DNA of 64,000 nt from an uncultured Clostridia bacterium (lineage in GTDB: Bacteria; Bacillota; Clostridia; Oscillospirales; Acutalibacteraceae), in NCBI GenBank assembly GCA_944380775.1, contig CALWIP010000032.1:1-64000 (forward strand), in the 5' to 3' direction. Each line of letters begins with the position of its first letter. The first letter of the stretch is position 1. Positions 40,836 through 50,309 of the stretch are shown here, in pieces. Below the pieces are notes generated by a model. It was given only the letters and a program-made list of their open reading frames with translations. It was not told the origin of the DNA and did no database searches. A program made the position numbers and the translations under genes.

Positions 40836-40914
40836 CGCGCCCTCCAGTAGGCGGGGGAGCCTGGTTCATTCTATGAGCCGGGCTTTTCCCTTGCCCCTCG
40901 CGCCAAACAGAAAA

Positions 40915-40957
40915 GGATCCGGGACCCGCTTTTCCAGCAGGCCCCGGATCGTTTTTT
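40915..40957. terminator. Terminator between DUF1540 and lipoprotein genes
   Basis: GATCCGGG (40916-40923) pairs with CCCGGATC (40943-40950) followed by GTTTTTT. It can also serve the convergent lipoprotein gene ending at 40977. Confidence 0.75.
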
Positions 40958-40976
40958 CCGGATTTTTGCGCCCGGC

Positions 40977-41624
40977 TCAGCCCTCCTGCGTGCGCTCCAC
41001 CTGGCGCTCCAGATAAGCGCTGAGCGATTCTCCCTTCAGGTTGATCTTCGTCGTGATATTGACGCCGTCATAGAGGCCGGTCTCGGAGTTGTCGCCCGGG
41101 TCCAGGTCCTTGCGGCGTTTCACAACCATCATTTCCTCTCCGTCGCGCACCTTGTCCAGGTCGTAGGTGTTCCCGCTCTCCGGCTCCGGCATCGCGACGA
41201 TGCAGTAGTAACCCTGGTCATAATACGGCGCCATCGCCGTTTTGGCAAATTCCTTTTGCGCTTGGTCCCGGGCGTCCCCCTCTTCTACATTGGAGAAATC
41301 TTTCGGGATCACCATCACAACCACGGTCCCGGTCTTCTTTTGATAGACGCCGTCCTGATAAGTGTACGACGTGTCGCTTCCCGGCTCTGGGGTAAGCGCC
41401 TCCGCGCCCTGCGACGTTGCGGCGGATTCCTCTTCTGCCGGCGTTTCCTGCGGCGCGGCAGATTCCTCCGGCGCGCTTTCGCTGGGCTCTTTTTCCTCCT
41501 GCGACACCGCCTGCGACGGTGTTGCGCTCTCTTCGGAGGCAAGGGAGCTGGTCCCTTCCTCCCCGCCGGAGCAGGCGGTCAACAGCAGCATGGCCGCAAA
41601 AACGGCCGCAAGCATTCTTTTCAT
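40977..41624 (-). CDS. Lipoprotein of unknown function
   Basis: 215 residues. A lipoprotein signal with lipobox LLTACS puts the mature N-terminal Cys at residue 18. A low-complexity acidic Ser/Glu/Pro linker (about 20-85) follows, then a folded domain of about 130 residues starting TYQDGVYQKKTGTVVVMVIP. The C-terminal domain has no match I recognise. It is membrane-anchored on the outer face. The ATG follows GTAGGAGGT. Monocistronic. Confidence 0.85.
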   Translation of the reverse strand: MKRMLAAVFAAMLLLTACSGGEEGTSSLASEESATPSQAVSQEEKEPSESAPEESAAPQETPAEEESAATSQGAEALTPEPGSDTSYTYQDGVYQKKTGTVVVMVIPKDFSNVEEGDARDQAQKEFAKTAMAPYYDQGYYCIVAMPEPESGNTYDLDKVRDGEEMMVVKRRKDLDPGDNSETGLYDGVNITTKINLKGESLSAYLERQVERTQEG

Positions 41625-41777
41625 GGTAGCATACCTCCTACGCTAGTGTTCGCGCGCGCCGCCCGTTTATGCGGGCATCGATTCAGGCGGCGCGGCCCGG
41701 GGACGGCGGGCGGGGCTTCCAGCAGACTTTTCCGGGCGGAACATCCCCGGCCCTCGCTTTTCCCGAGGGCCGGTTCC

Positions 41778-41808
41778 AGTATAGGAGCGAGGTTTGAAGG
41801 TTCTGCAA
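41778..41808 (-). promoter_or_regulatory. Possible promoter of the lipoprotein gene
   Basis: Minus-strand TTGCAG (41803-41808) and TATACT (41778-41783) with 19-bp spacing, about 155 bases upstream of the ATG. A 10-bp hairpin (41747-41756 with 41764-41773) begins at the predicted transcript start. Confidence 0.4.
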
Positions 41809-41927
41809 ATGCGCTGTGAACGCCCTGTAAAGAAAGGGTTTCGATTTTGTCATTTGTTTTCTATTGTAAAATAATTTGTTATTTTTTTGCCATATTGTGG
41901 CCCGCACGGTGCGACGGGGAAATTTTT

Positions 41928-41967
41928 CAAGAAGATTTCTTGGCCTGTTGACAATCTTTTCAAGATT
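41928..41967. promoter_or_regulatory. Pair of short palindromes flanking TTGACA
   Basis: CAAGAA-GAT-TTCTTG (41928-41942) and AATCTT-TTC-AAGATT (41953-41967) are two perfect 6+6 palindromes. Both contain TTTTCAAGA in their surroundings, 33 bases apart, on either side of a TTGACA at 41948-41953. Confidence 0.45.
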
Positions 41968-41984
41968 TTTTCACAGGATTCCGG

Positions 41985-42175
41985 TATGATAAACCTGTCA
42001 CAGTTCCACTGCCGGGGCCGGCGGGAGACCTGCGGAATACCGCACCCGCCGGCAAGGCAGACCAACCATCCTCCCCTCTGCGGGTTTTGATAAATCCTCC
42101 TTCCCTGCCGCGGCTGCGCGGCAAAACAGACCGAAACGCCGGGCTGCCCGTGTTGGGCCGCCCGGCGTTTTTCTT
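41985..42175 (+). ncRNA. Candidate structured small RNA
   Basis: The largest non-coding gap in the window. A -10-like TATGAT (41985-41990) is followed by a long hairpin 42009-42060 (CTGCC/GGCAG outer, 9-bp GCCGGCGGG/CCCGCCGGC, 5-bp inner stem with AATA loop), a second hairpin 42106-42123 (TGCCGCG/CGCGGCA) and a terminator with T run ending at 42175. That would give a transcript of about 180 bases. It does not match the conserved cores of SRP RNA, RNase P RNA or tmRNA as far as I can see. The -35 is weak. Confidence 0.35.
42134..42175. terminator. Bidirectional terminator downstream of the acyl-CoA synthetase gene
   Basis: AAACGCCGGGC (42134-42144) pairs with GCCCGGCGTTT (42160-42170), with TTTTT running to 42172 on the plus strand. 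It lies 5 bases past the acyl-CoA synthetase stop at 42180, whose transcript would read into the same stem. Confidence 0.8.
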
Positions 42176-42179
42176 GCGG

Positions 42180-43829
42180 TTAGGAGGGACGCTTCCCCTG
42201 GGAACGGATCTGCCCGCGGCGGATTTTGCCGCTGATCGTCTTGGGGAGCTCGTCGACAAATTCGATGACGCGCGGATATTTGTAAGGCGCGGTCTGCTTT
42301 TTGACGTAATTTTGCAGCTCTTTTTTCAGTTCCTCCGTCGGCTCGTAGCCCTTGGCCAGCACGATGGTCGCTTTGACCACCTGCCCGCGCACAGGGTCCG
42401 GCACGCCGGTGATGGCGCACTCCAGCGTGCAGGGATGCTCCATCAGCACGCTTTCAATCTCAAACGGCCCGATGCGGTAGCCGGAAGATTTGATGATGTC
42501 GTCGGTGCGGCCGACATACCAGTAGTAGCCGTCCTCGTCCTTCCAGGCGGTGTCTCCGGTGTGGTAGAGGCCGTCGTGCATCGCCTCGCGGGTGAGGGCG
42601 TCGTTGTCCGCGTAGCCTTGGAAGAGGCCGCACGGCTTGCGGCCGCCCAGACGGATCACAATCTCGCCGACGGTGCCCGCGGGGACGCTCTCCCCGTTTT
42701 CATCCACGAGGTCGACGTCGTAGGCCGGGGAAGGCTTCCCGGTGGAGCCGGGCTTCGGCTCGGTTCCCACCTGGTTAAAGAGCAGCAGGGTCGTCTCGCT
42801 CTGGCCAAAGCCCTCCATCAGCTTGAGGCCGGTGGCCTTGTAGAACTGGTAGAAGACCTCGGGGTTCAGCGGCTCGCCGGCGATGCAGGCGTAGGTAAGG
42901 GAGGAAAGGTCGTAGGACGCGAGATCCTCCTTAATGAAGAAGCGGTACATCGTCGGCGGCGCGCAGAACGTGGTGATGTGGTAGCGCGCGAAGAGCGAGA
43001 GCACCTGGTCTGCGTGGAAGCGGTCGAAATCGCAGACAAAGATGCCGGCCTCCATGAACCACTGGCCGTAGAGCTTTCCCCACATCGATTTCATCCAGCC
43101 GGTGTCGGAGATGGTGAGGTGCAGGCCGTCCGGCACGACCTTTTGCCAATATTTCGCCGTGACAATGTGCGCGATGGGGTAGCTGAAATCGTGGCTCACC
43201 ATCTTCGGCATGCCCGTGGTGCCGGAGGTGAAGTAGATCAGCATCGGGTCCGTGGCGAGCGTCTCTACGCGCTCCATCGTATCCGGGTACTGCGGGAGCT
43301 CCTTGTCGAAGTCGACCCAGCCCTCCCGGCTGCCGTGGACGCTGACCAGCGTCTGCACCGTGGGGGAATCCTGCATGGCGTCCGCCACATGGTCGGCAAT
43401 CTCGCCGTCCAGCGTGCAGATGACCAAACGCACGCCCGCCGCGTTGCAGCGGTAGGAGATATCTTTCTTGGCAAGCTGGTTCGTCGCCGGGATGCCCACC
43501 GCGCCGAGCTTATGCAGGCCGAGCAGCGCAAACCAGAACTGGTAGTGCCGCTTGAGGATGAGCATCACGCGGTCGCCGCGCTTGACCCCGTGGGCGGCGA
43601 AGAAATTGGCCGCCATGGTGCTGTATTTGGAAATATCGGAGAACGTGAAGGTGTGTTCCTCCCCTGCCTCGTTGCACCAGAGCATAGCGCGGCGCTCCGG
43701 CTCCTCTTTGGCAATGACGTCGACGACGTCGTAGGCAAAGTTAAAGTGTTCCCCGTAAACCGCTTCAAAGCGGTAGAGCCTGCCGTCGAAAAACGTTTCG
43801 CGGCAGTATTTCTGGTGGATGTTCAGCAT
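42180..43829 (-). CDS. Acyl-CoA synthetase (AMP-forming)
   Basis: 549 residues, ANL superfamily. Motifs: P-loop YFTSGTTGMPKMVSHDFSY (about residues 200-218), A5 region EGFGQSET, A7 YHTGD, A8 VGRTDDIIKSSGYRIGPFEI, and the catalytic Lys in LPKTISGKIRR. It activates a carboxylic acid to its CoA thioester through an acyl-AMP. The closest resemblance is to medium- or branched-chain and acetyl-CoA synthetases. The cupin/XRE gene lies only 4 bases upstream, a pairing often seen, which suggests the regulator senses the acid or CoA product. Substrate undetermined. Confidence 0.92.
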   Translation of the reverse strand: MLNIHQKYCRETFFDGRLYRFEAVYGEHFNFAYDVVDVIAKEEPERRAMLWCNEAGEEHTFTFSDISKYSTMAANFFAAHGVKRGDRVMLILKRHYQFWFALLGLHKLGAVGIPATNQLAKKDISYRCNAAGVRLVICTLDGEIADHVADAMQDSPTVQTLVSVHGSREGWVDFDKELPQYPDTMERVETLATDPMLIYFTSGTTGMPKMVSHDFSYPIAHIVTAKYWQKVVPDGLHLTISDTGWMKSMWGKLYGQWFMEAGIFVCDFDRFHADQVLSLFARYHITTFCAPPTMYRFFIKEDLASYDLSSLTYACIAGEPLNPEVFYQFYKATGLKLMEGFGQSETTLLLFNQVGTEPKPGSTGKPSPAYDVDLVDENGESVPAGTVGEIVIRLGGRKPCGLFQGYADNDALTREAMHDGLYHTGDTAWKDEDGYYWYVGRTDDIIKSSGYRIGPFEIESVLMEHPCTLECAITGVPDPVRGQVVKATIVLAKGYEPTEELKKELQNYVKKQTAPYKYPRVIEFVDELPKTISGKIRRGQIRSQGKRPS

Positions 43830-43833
43830 GCTT

Positions 43834-44418
43834 TCATTCGCCCTCCTCTTTCGGCTTTTTCAAGATGATGGCCAGGAATTCGCATGGCGCGCCGCCCGTC
43901 GCGATCATCCCGTGCCCGCGGCCGGAATCGTAAAAGATCGCGTCGCCCGCGTGAAGGATCTCTTCGTGGTCCTCCATGCGCACCTTCAGGCTGCCGGAGA
44001 GGATATAGTCAAATTCCTGCCCTTCATGTGTCGAGAGGGCAATCGGCTTGTCCTGTTCCTCCTCCAGGTACGGCGCGTACACCCGGAACGGCTCTGCGAG
44101 CTTATCCTTCAGGCGGTAGCCCAGGTGCTCATACTTCAGGCCGGGGCGGCGTTTAATATCCAGCCCCGTGCCCTTGCGCACAATGGAGTAGAACGACAGG
44201 CGCGGGTTTTCACCGGTCAACAGTTCTACAATATCCACGCCGAGCTTGTCGGCGCAGCGGTACAAAAAGGTAAAACTCAGGTCCGTTTTTGCCGCTTCGG
44301 CATCGAGATATTCCTCAACGGAAACGCCGGCCGCTTCGGCGACCTCTTCGGGCGTGAGTTCCAGCATTTCGCGCAGGCCGCGGATGCGTTCGGCAATTTC
44401 TGCAATGCGGGTCTCCAT
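43834..44418 (-). CDS. XRE-family regulator with cupin domain
   Basis: 194 residues: an N-terminal helix-turn-helix (about 8-62, LREMLELTPEEVAEAAGVSV) and a C-terminal cupin (about 115-190, FDYILSGSLKVRMEDHEEIL, HAGDAIFYDSGRGHG). Such proteins are ligand-sensing repressors or activators of neighbouring metabolic genes. The start ATG 44418 follows AAGGAG; the longer frame belongs to the leuS shadow. It sits between leuS and the acyl-CoA synthetase and probably controls the latter. Confidence 0.9.
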   Translation of the reverse strand: METRIAEIAERIRGLREMLELTPEEVAEAAGVSVEEYLDAEAAKTDLSFTFLYRCADKLGVDIVELLTGENPRLSFYSIVRKGTGLDIKRRPGLKYEHLGYRLKDKLAEPFRVYAPYLEEEQDKPIALSTHEGQEFDYILSGSLKVRMEDHEEILHAGDAIFYDSGRGHGMIATGGAPCEFLAIILKKPKEEGE

Positions 44419-44441
44419 AGGGGATTCTCCTTCCTTGATTT

Positions 44442-46844
44442 TTATTTGACAACCAGATTGACAAGCTTGCCCGGCACGCAGATCTCCTTGACCGGCGTGC
44501 GCCCGGCGAGTTCCGCCGCAATCTTCGGCTCGGCCTTCGCCTGGGCGACGGCCTCCTCGCGGCTGGCGCCGGCGGGCACCTGGATGCGCGCGCGCACCTT
44601 GCCGTTCACCTGCACCGCCAACTCGACGACCTCGTCGCGGCATTTCGCCTCGTCGTAAGCCGGCCAATCCTGCTGGGCAACCATCCCCTCAAAACCGGCC
44701 TGCTCCCATACTTCTTCCGTAATATGCGGCGCAAACGGGTTGAGCAGCAGCGTGAACACGCGCAGTTCCTCGCGGGTGACGCCGCCGGCCGCGTCAATCT
44801 CGTTCATCAATCCCATGAGCGCGGCGATGGCCGTATTGAATTTCAGGTTTTCAATATCCTCGCCGACTTTTTTGACCGTCTTGTGGAACGGCCCTTCCAG
44901 CCGCTTGCTCATACCGCCCTCGCGCAGCGTGGAGAGCAGGTTCCAGTAGCGCTCCAGGAAGCGGCGGCAGCCGCGGATGCTCTTGGTGTTCCACGGGGCG
45001 GCCTTTTCAAAATCGCCGATGAACATTTCATACAGCCGCATGGTGTCCGCGCCGTATTCGCTGACGATCTCGTCCGGGTTGACGACATTCCCGCGGGATT
45101 TGCTCATCTTCTCGCCGTTTTCGCCGAGGATCATCCCATGGCTCGTGCGTTTCGCATAAGGTTCCTTGGTCGGCACGACGCCGATGTCGTAGAGGAATTT
45201 ATGCCAGAACCGGCTGTAGAGCAGGTGCAGCGTGGTGTGCTCCATGCCGCCGTTGTACCAGTCCACCGGTGCCCAGTAGCCGAGCGCCTCTTTGCTGGCC
45301 AGCGCCGCGTCGTTGTGCGGGTCCATGTAGCGCAGGTAATACCACGAGGAGCCGGCCCACTGCGGCATGGTGTCGGTCTCGCGCCGGGCGGGGCCGCCGC
45401 AGTGCGGGCAGGTGGTCTGCACCCACTCCGTCATGTGGGCAAGCGGGGATTCGCCGGTGTCGGTCGGCTCGTAGGACTGCACCTCCGGCAGGCGCAGCGG
45501 CAGCTCGCTCTCCGGCAGCGGCACGCAGCCGCATTTTTCGCAGAACACCACCGGGATCGGCTCGCCCCAGTAGCGCTGGCGGGAGAAGACCCAGTCGCGC
45601 AGCTTATAATTCACTTTCGCGTGGCCGATGCCTTGTTCCGTCAGGTATTCGGTGATCTTTTTCTTCGCCTCTTCGACGGTCAGGCCGTCCAGGATGCCGG
45701 AATTGACCATCACGCCGGTCTCACAGTCGGTGAAGGCCGCCTCTTCCACGTTGCCGCCCTTGACAACCTCGACGATTGGCAGGCCGAATTTCTTTGCGAA
45801 CTCCCAGTCGCGGGTGTCGTGCGCCGGAACGGCCATGATGGCGCCGGTCCCGTAGGAGACCAGGACGTAATCTGAGAGGAAGATCGGGATCTCCTTCCCG
45901 GTGAGCGGGTTGACCGCGCACACGCCGTCCAGCCGCACGCCGGTCTTCTCCTTGGCGACCTCGGTGCGCTCAAAATCGGACTTGCGGGCCGCCTCTTGCT
46001 GGTAAGCGCGCACCTCGTCTAGGTTGCGGAGAAGCGGCGCCCATGTTTCAATGTAGGGGTGCTCCGGCGAAATAACCATGTAGGTCGCGCCGTAGAGCGT
46101 GTCCGGGCGGGTGGTGTAAACGGTGAGCTTATCCCCCGCGCTGGTGGGGAAATCCACCTCTGCGCCGGTCGAGCGGCCAATCCAGTTCTTCTGCTGGGCC
46201 TTGACGCGCTCGGGGTAATCCACCAGGTCCAGGTCGTCAATCAGCCGCTGGGCGTACTCGGTAATCTTCAGCATCCACTGGGATTTGACCTTGTGGACCA
46301 CCTCGCTGCCGCAGCGCTCGCACACGCCGTTGACCACTTCTTCGTTCGCCAGCACGCATTTGCACGAGGTGCACCAGTTGACGGCCATCTCCTTTTTGTA
46401 GGCCAGGCCGTGCTTGAGCAGTTGCAGGAAAATCCACTGCGTCCATTTGTAGTAGGACGGGTCTGTGGTGTTGATCTCGCGCGACCAGTCGAAGGAAAGG
46501 CCCAGCGACTGGAGCTGCTGCTTAAAGCGCGCAATGTTCTGTTTGGTGACGATTTCCGGGTGGATATGATTTTTGATGGCGAAATTCTCGGTCGGCAGGC
46601 CGAATGCATCCCAACCGATGGGGTACAGCACGTTGTAGCCCTGCATGCGGCGCTTGCGCGCCACGATGTCCAGCGCAGTGTAGGAGCGCGGATGGCCCAC
46701 ATGCAGCCCCTGCCCGGAGGGGTACGGGAACTCGATGAGGGCGTAATATTTTGGTTTTTCACTGTCGTTGGAGGCGTGGAAAACCCCCGCTTCCTCCCAG
46801 CGGGCCTGCCATTTCTTTTCAATCGGTTTGTGTTCGTACTTCAA
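44442..46844 (-). CDS. leuS: Leucyl-tRNA synthetase
   Basis: 800 residues, class I synthetase that charges tRNA-Leu. The HIGH-like motif is [11 protein letters not shown] and the KMSKS loop is [14 protein letters not shown]. The CP1 editing domain (about 220-415) includes [13 protein letters not shown] and the T-rich and [15 protein letters not shown] elements. Zinc-like CxxC pairs (CTSCKC, CERCGS) lie near residues 175-195. The start is TTG 46844, 7 bases after AGGAGGG; no nearer ATG fits. It is 13 bases after rsfS in a long operon. Confidence 0.97.
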   Translation of the reverse strand: MKYEHKPIEKKWQARWEEAGVFHASNDSEKPKYYALIEFPYPSGQGLHVGHPRSYTALDIVARKRRMQGYNVLYPIGWDAFGLPTENFAIKNHIHPEIVTKQNIARFKQQLQSLGLSFDWSREINTTDPSYYKWTQWIFLQLLKHGLAYKKEMAVNWCTSCKCVLANEEVVNGVCERCGSEVVHKVKSQWMLKITEYAQRLIDDLDLVDYPERVKAQQKNWIGRSTGAEVDFPTSAGDKLTVYTTRPDTLYGATYMVISPEHPYIETWAPLLRNLDEVRAYQQEAARKSDFERTEVAKEKTGVRLDGVCAVNPLTGKEIPIFLSDYVLVSYGTGAIMAVPAHDTRDWEFAKKFGLPIVEVVKGGNVEEAAFTDCETGVMVNSGILDGLTVEEAKKKITEYLTEQGIGHAKVNYKLRDWVFSRQRYWGEPIPVVFCEKCGCVPLPESELPLRLPEVQSYEPTDTGESPLAHMTEWVQTTCPHCGGPARRETDTMPQWAGSSWYYLRYMDPHNDAALASKEALGYWAPVDWYNGGMEHTTLHLLYSRFWHKFLYDIGVVPTKEPYAKRTSHGMILGENGEKMSKSRGNVVNPDEIVSEYGADTMRLYEMFIGDFEKAAPWNTKSIRGCRRFLERYWNLLSTLREGGMSKRLEGPFHKTVKKVGEDIENLKFNTAIAALMGLMNEIDAAGGVTREELRVFTLLLNPFAPHITEEVWEQAGFEGMVAQQDWPAYDEAKCRDEVVELAVQVNGKVRARIQVPAGASREEAVAQAKAEPKIAAELAGRTPVKEICVPGKLVNLVVK

Positions 46845-46857
46845 ACAGGTTTCCCTC

Positions 46858-47229
46858 CTAGTTGGTTTCTCCGGCGCCGCCGGCATCTATTTTCTCCCCG
46901 TCCTGCCAGAGGCGGTCGAGGTCGTAGAATTCCCGCGCTTCCTTGGTGAAAATGTGGATGATGACATGCCCGTAATCCAGCAGCACCCAGGTGTTCGAGC
47001 GGTAGCCCTCCATGTGGCCGAGCGGCACGCCCGCTTCTTTGAGCTGAAATTCCACTTCGTCCGCCAGCGCCTTGACATGCGTGTTGCTCGTGCCGGTTGC
47101 AATGACAAAATAATCCGCCAGGACGGAGATGTCGCGGATCCCGACAATGCTCAGGTCCATCGCTTTTTTCTCGTCTAAAATCTTTGCGGCCTGCTTGGCC
47201 AGCTCCAGGGAGGTCATCTTTCCATTCAT
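46858..47229 (-). CDS. rsfS: Ribosomal silencing factor
   Basis: 123 residues, RsfS/Iojap family: [35 protein letters not shown] and [26 protein letters not shown] C-terminus (core [13 protein letters not shown]). It binds ribosomal protein uL14 and blocks subunit joining when nutrients are short. The ATG at 47229 overlaps the yqeK stop (ATGA), so translation is coupled. The order nadD-yqeK-rsfS is the standard Firmicutes cluster. Confidence 0.95.
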   Translation of the reverse strand: MNGKMTSLELAKQAAKILDEKKAMDLSIVGIRDISVLADYFVIATGTSNTHVKALADEVEFQLKEAGVPLGHMEGYRSNTWVLLDYGHVIIHIFTKEAREFYDLDRLWQDGEKIDAGGAGETN

Positions 47230-47816
47230 CCTTCCTTTTTCAGCTTTTCTCCGGCGCTTTGCAGCACCATCCAATTATAAGTCGCGAGCGTGTCCGGGTG
47301 GATCGGCTTCTGCCGCGCCGAAAGGTCGCGCAGCGTGAACGTGACCCCTTCCAGCATCGCGCGTTCCAGGCTGACGTTGGCGGCGGCGCGCATGCCGTCC
47401 GCACCGTTGTAGTCGCGTTCCTCCGACGTGAAATCCGCCACAAAAATAACCCGCTCCAAGAGGGACATCCCGACGCGGCCGGTGGTGTGGTAGCGGATGG
47501 CGTCGAGGATCTCCCGGTCATGGACGCCCAGTTCGCGCTCCACATACAGCGCTCCGCTGATGGCGTGCCAGAGCTTCGGGGCGTTTTGCTCCACCTCCGT
47601 CAGCACAATCCCGGCGCGTTCCATGATTTTCAACTGGTCCGCCGGGCCGGTATCTTTCATGATGTCGTGCAGGATGCCGGCCGTTTCCGCCTTTTCGGGG
47701 TCCGCCCCATAGCGCTTGGCCAGGCGCACGGCCTCTTTTGCCACGTTGACGGAGTGCCGGTACCGGTGGTCGCTGAGCAACGGCCGGATGATCTGCTGGT
47801 ACTCTTTCCGCTTCAT
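47226..47816 (-). CDS. yqeK: YqeK-family HD-domain diadenosine tetraphosphatase
   Basis: 196 residues. HD-domain metal ligands are visible as RHSVNVAKEA, ILHDIMKDT and the downstream HAISGALY and RYHTTGRVGMS. YqeK proteins hydrolyse Ap4A symmetrically to ADP and are involved in alarmone turnover. ATG 47816 follows CAGGAGGGG and overlaps nadD by 4 bases. Confidence 0.93.
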   Translation of the reverse strand: MKRKEYQQIIRPLLSDHRYRHSVNVAKEAVRLAKRYGADPEKAETAGILHDIMKDTGPADQLKIMERAGIVLTEVEQNAPKLWHAISGALYVERELGVHDREILDAIRYHTTGRVGMSLLERVIFVADFTSEERDYNGADGMRAAANVSLERAMLEGVTFTLRDLSARQKPIHPDTLATYNWMVLQSAGEKLKKEG

Positions 47817-48421
47817 GTCAACCCCTCCTGATATAAATGCCGGGATTCGATGTAACCGGCGACCGCCTCCGGCACGAGCTCCCGGATACTGCGCCCTTCC
47901 CGCACGGCGCGCCGCACCTGGGTGGAAGAAATGGGCAAGTAGGCGATATCCTGCAAAAAGACGCGCCCACCCGCGGCCCGCAGCTCCGCAGCGTACGCCT
48001 CCATGCGCCGCATGCCCTCCCAGCTGCGCGGGGCGGCGCAGACCGCCGCCAAACGGAGGATCTCCGGCGCGTCGCGCCAGGTGAGCAGCGTGAGGAACAT
48101 GTCTTCCCCCGTGATGAGGAAAAGCTCGTCCCCCGGGTTCTGCCCGCGCAGCGCGCGCAGGGTGTCCACCGTGTAGCTCGGCCCGCTGCGGCGCAGCTCC
48201 AGGTCCGACACTTCCAGCCCCGCCTCCGCCGCGGCCAGGCGGCACATGGCCAGGCGGTCCGTCGCGGCGGCGAGGTCCGGCGCGGCCTTGTGCGGCGGTA
48301 CGCCGGCCGGCATAAGCACGACGCGGTCCAGGCGCAGGCGCAGGCGGAACTGCTCTGCCAAATGGATATGCCCCCGGTGAACCGGGTTAAAGCTTCCGCC
48401 GTATACCGCCAGCCTGCCCAT
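47813..48421 (-). CDS. nadD: Nicotinate-nucleotide adenylyltransferase
   Basis: 202 residues. The nucleotidyltransferase start motif is VYGGSFNPVHRGHIHLA and the C-terminal motif is ISSTQVRRAVREG. It adenylates nicotinate mononucleotide in NAD synthesis. It is followed by yqeK and rsfS in the usual order and preceded by yhbY with a 51-base gap. Confidence 0.96.
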   Translation of the reverse strand: MGRLAVYGGSFNPVHRGHIHLAEQFRLRLRLDRVVLMPAGVPPHKAAPDLAAATDRLAMCRLAAAEAGLEVSDLELRRSGPSYTVDTLRALRGQNPGDELFLITGEDMFLTLLTWRDAPEILRLAAVCAAPRSWEGMRRMEAYAAELRAAGGRVFLQDIAYLPISSTQVRRAVREGRSIRELVPEAVAGYIESRHLYQEGLT

Positions 48422-48472
48422 CGCGCTCCCCCTTCCGCCGGCCCCTCCCAGGCGCCGGACGGCTTTTCTTAT

Positions 48473-48790
48473 CTATTTATTGTAAATCTTTTTCCCCGCT
48501 TTGGGAAGCGTAATTTTCGGTTCCTTCAGATTTTGGCGGTATAGCACAAATTTCGAGCCAATGACCTGCACCACGTCGGCATTCAGCTGCCCCGCCAGCG
48601 CATCCGCCGCCTCGCGCGCGGAAACCGGCGAGGTCTCCAGGACCTTGCCCTTAATCAGTTCGCGGGCCGTCAGGGCGTCGTCCGCTTGTTTTGCGACCTC
48701 GCCGCCGAGCCCGAATTTCCCCACCATTACAATGGCCTCCAGCGGATTTGCCAGGCCGCGCAGGTAGGCGCGCTGCTTGCTTGTCAGCAT
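48473..48790 (-). CDS. yhbY: YhbY/CRM-domain RNA-binding protein
   Basis: 105 residues, single CRM domain: LTSKQRAYLRGLANPLEAIV, then GKFGLGGEV with the conserved G-x-x-G loop, and ADVVQVIGSKFVLYR. The family associates with pre-50S ribosomal particles. The ATG lies inside the end of rdgB (7-base overlap). Confidence 0.94.
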   Translation of the reverse strand: MLTSKQRAYLRGLANPLEAIVMVGKFGLGGEVAKQADDALTARELIKGKVLETSPVSAREAADALAGQLNADVVQVIGSKFVLYRQNLKEPKITLPKAGKKIYNK

Positions 48791-49388
48791 GCGTCTCCCT
48801 CCTTTCCTTCCCCATTCAAAACGCCGCTTTCCTGCAACAGCGCCGCAAATGCGCGCAGCGCCTTGCCGCGGTGGCTCACGGCGTCCTTTTCCTCCGCAGA
48901 CATCTCCGCGTAGGTTTTCCCCCCCACGCAGAACACCGGGTCGTACCCGAAACCGCCCGCCCCAGACGGCGCCCGCGCGACGCTGCCTTCGCAGACGCCC
49001 TCCGTTTCCAGCGTCCGGCCGTCCGGAAACGCGCAGCAGATGGCGCTGACAAAGCGCGCGGTCCGCTTTTCCTCCGGGACGGTTTCCATTTCACGCAGCA
49101 ATTTCTCGATGCGCTGCGCGTCGGTTGCATGCTCGCCTGCGTAGCGCGCCGAGTAGACGCCGGGCGCGCCGCCGAGCGCGTCCACCATTAGGCCGGAATC
49201 GTCCGCCACGCACGGCAGGCCGGTGTCCCGGCAGGCGGCCTGCGCCTTGAGGCGGGCGTTTTCCGCGAAGGTCCCGCCCGTTTCTTCCACTTCGCGGTAT
49301 TCGGCCGGCGTCACCTGGACGCCCAGCGGCCGAAGGATGCGCGCAAGCTCTTCCAGCTTGTGCGCGTTATGGGTCGCCATTGCAAACG

Positions 49389-49392
<4 letters not shown>
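48784..49392 (-). CDS. rdgB: XTP/dITP diphosphatase (RdgB/HAM1)
   Basis: 202 residues. Typical motifs: ATHNAHKLEELARIL at the start, FAENARLKA, CVADDSGLMVDALGGAPGVY and GGFGYDPVF. It removes non-canonical purine nucleotides such as XTP and ITP from the pool. It starts at 49392, overlapping the ftsY stop by 4 bases. Confidence 0.96.

Positions 49393-50295
<903 letters not shown>

Positions 50296-50309
<14 letters not shown>

Noticed and set aside
41948..41953. TTGACA as a promoter -35 for the small-RNA candidate
   Set aside because: The only -10-like box (TATGAT, 41985) is 31 bp away, much too far; no -10 fits at 16-18 bp.
41887..42090. 67-codon plus-strand frame in the large intergenic region
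   Set aside because: No ribosome site before its ATG, no recognisable domain, and it runs through the strong hairpin 42009-42060.
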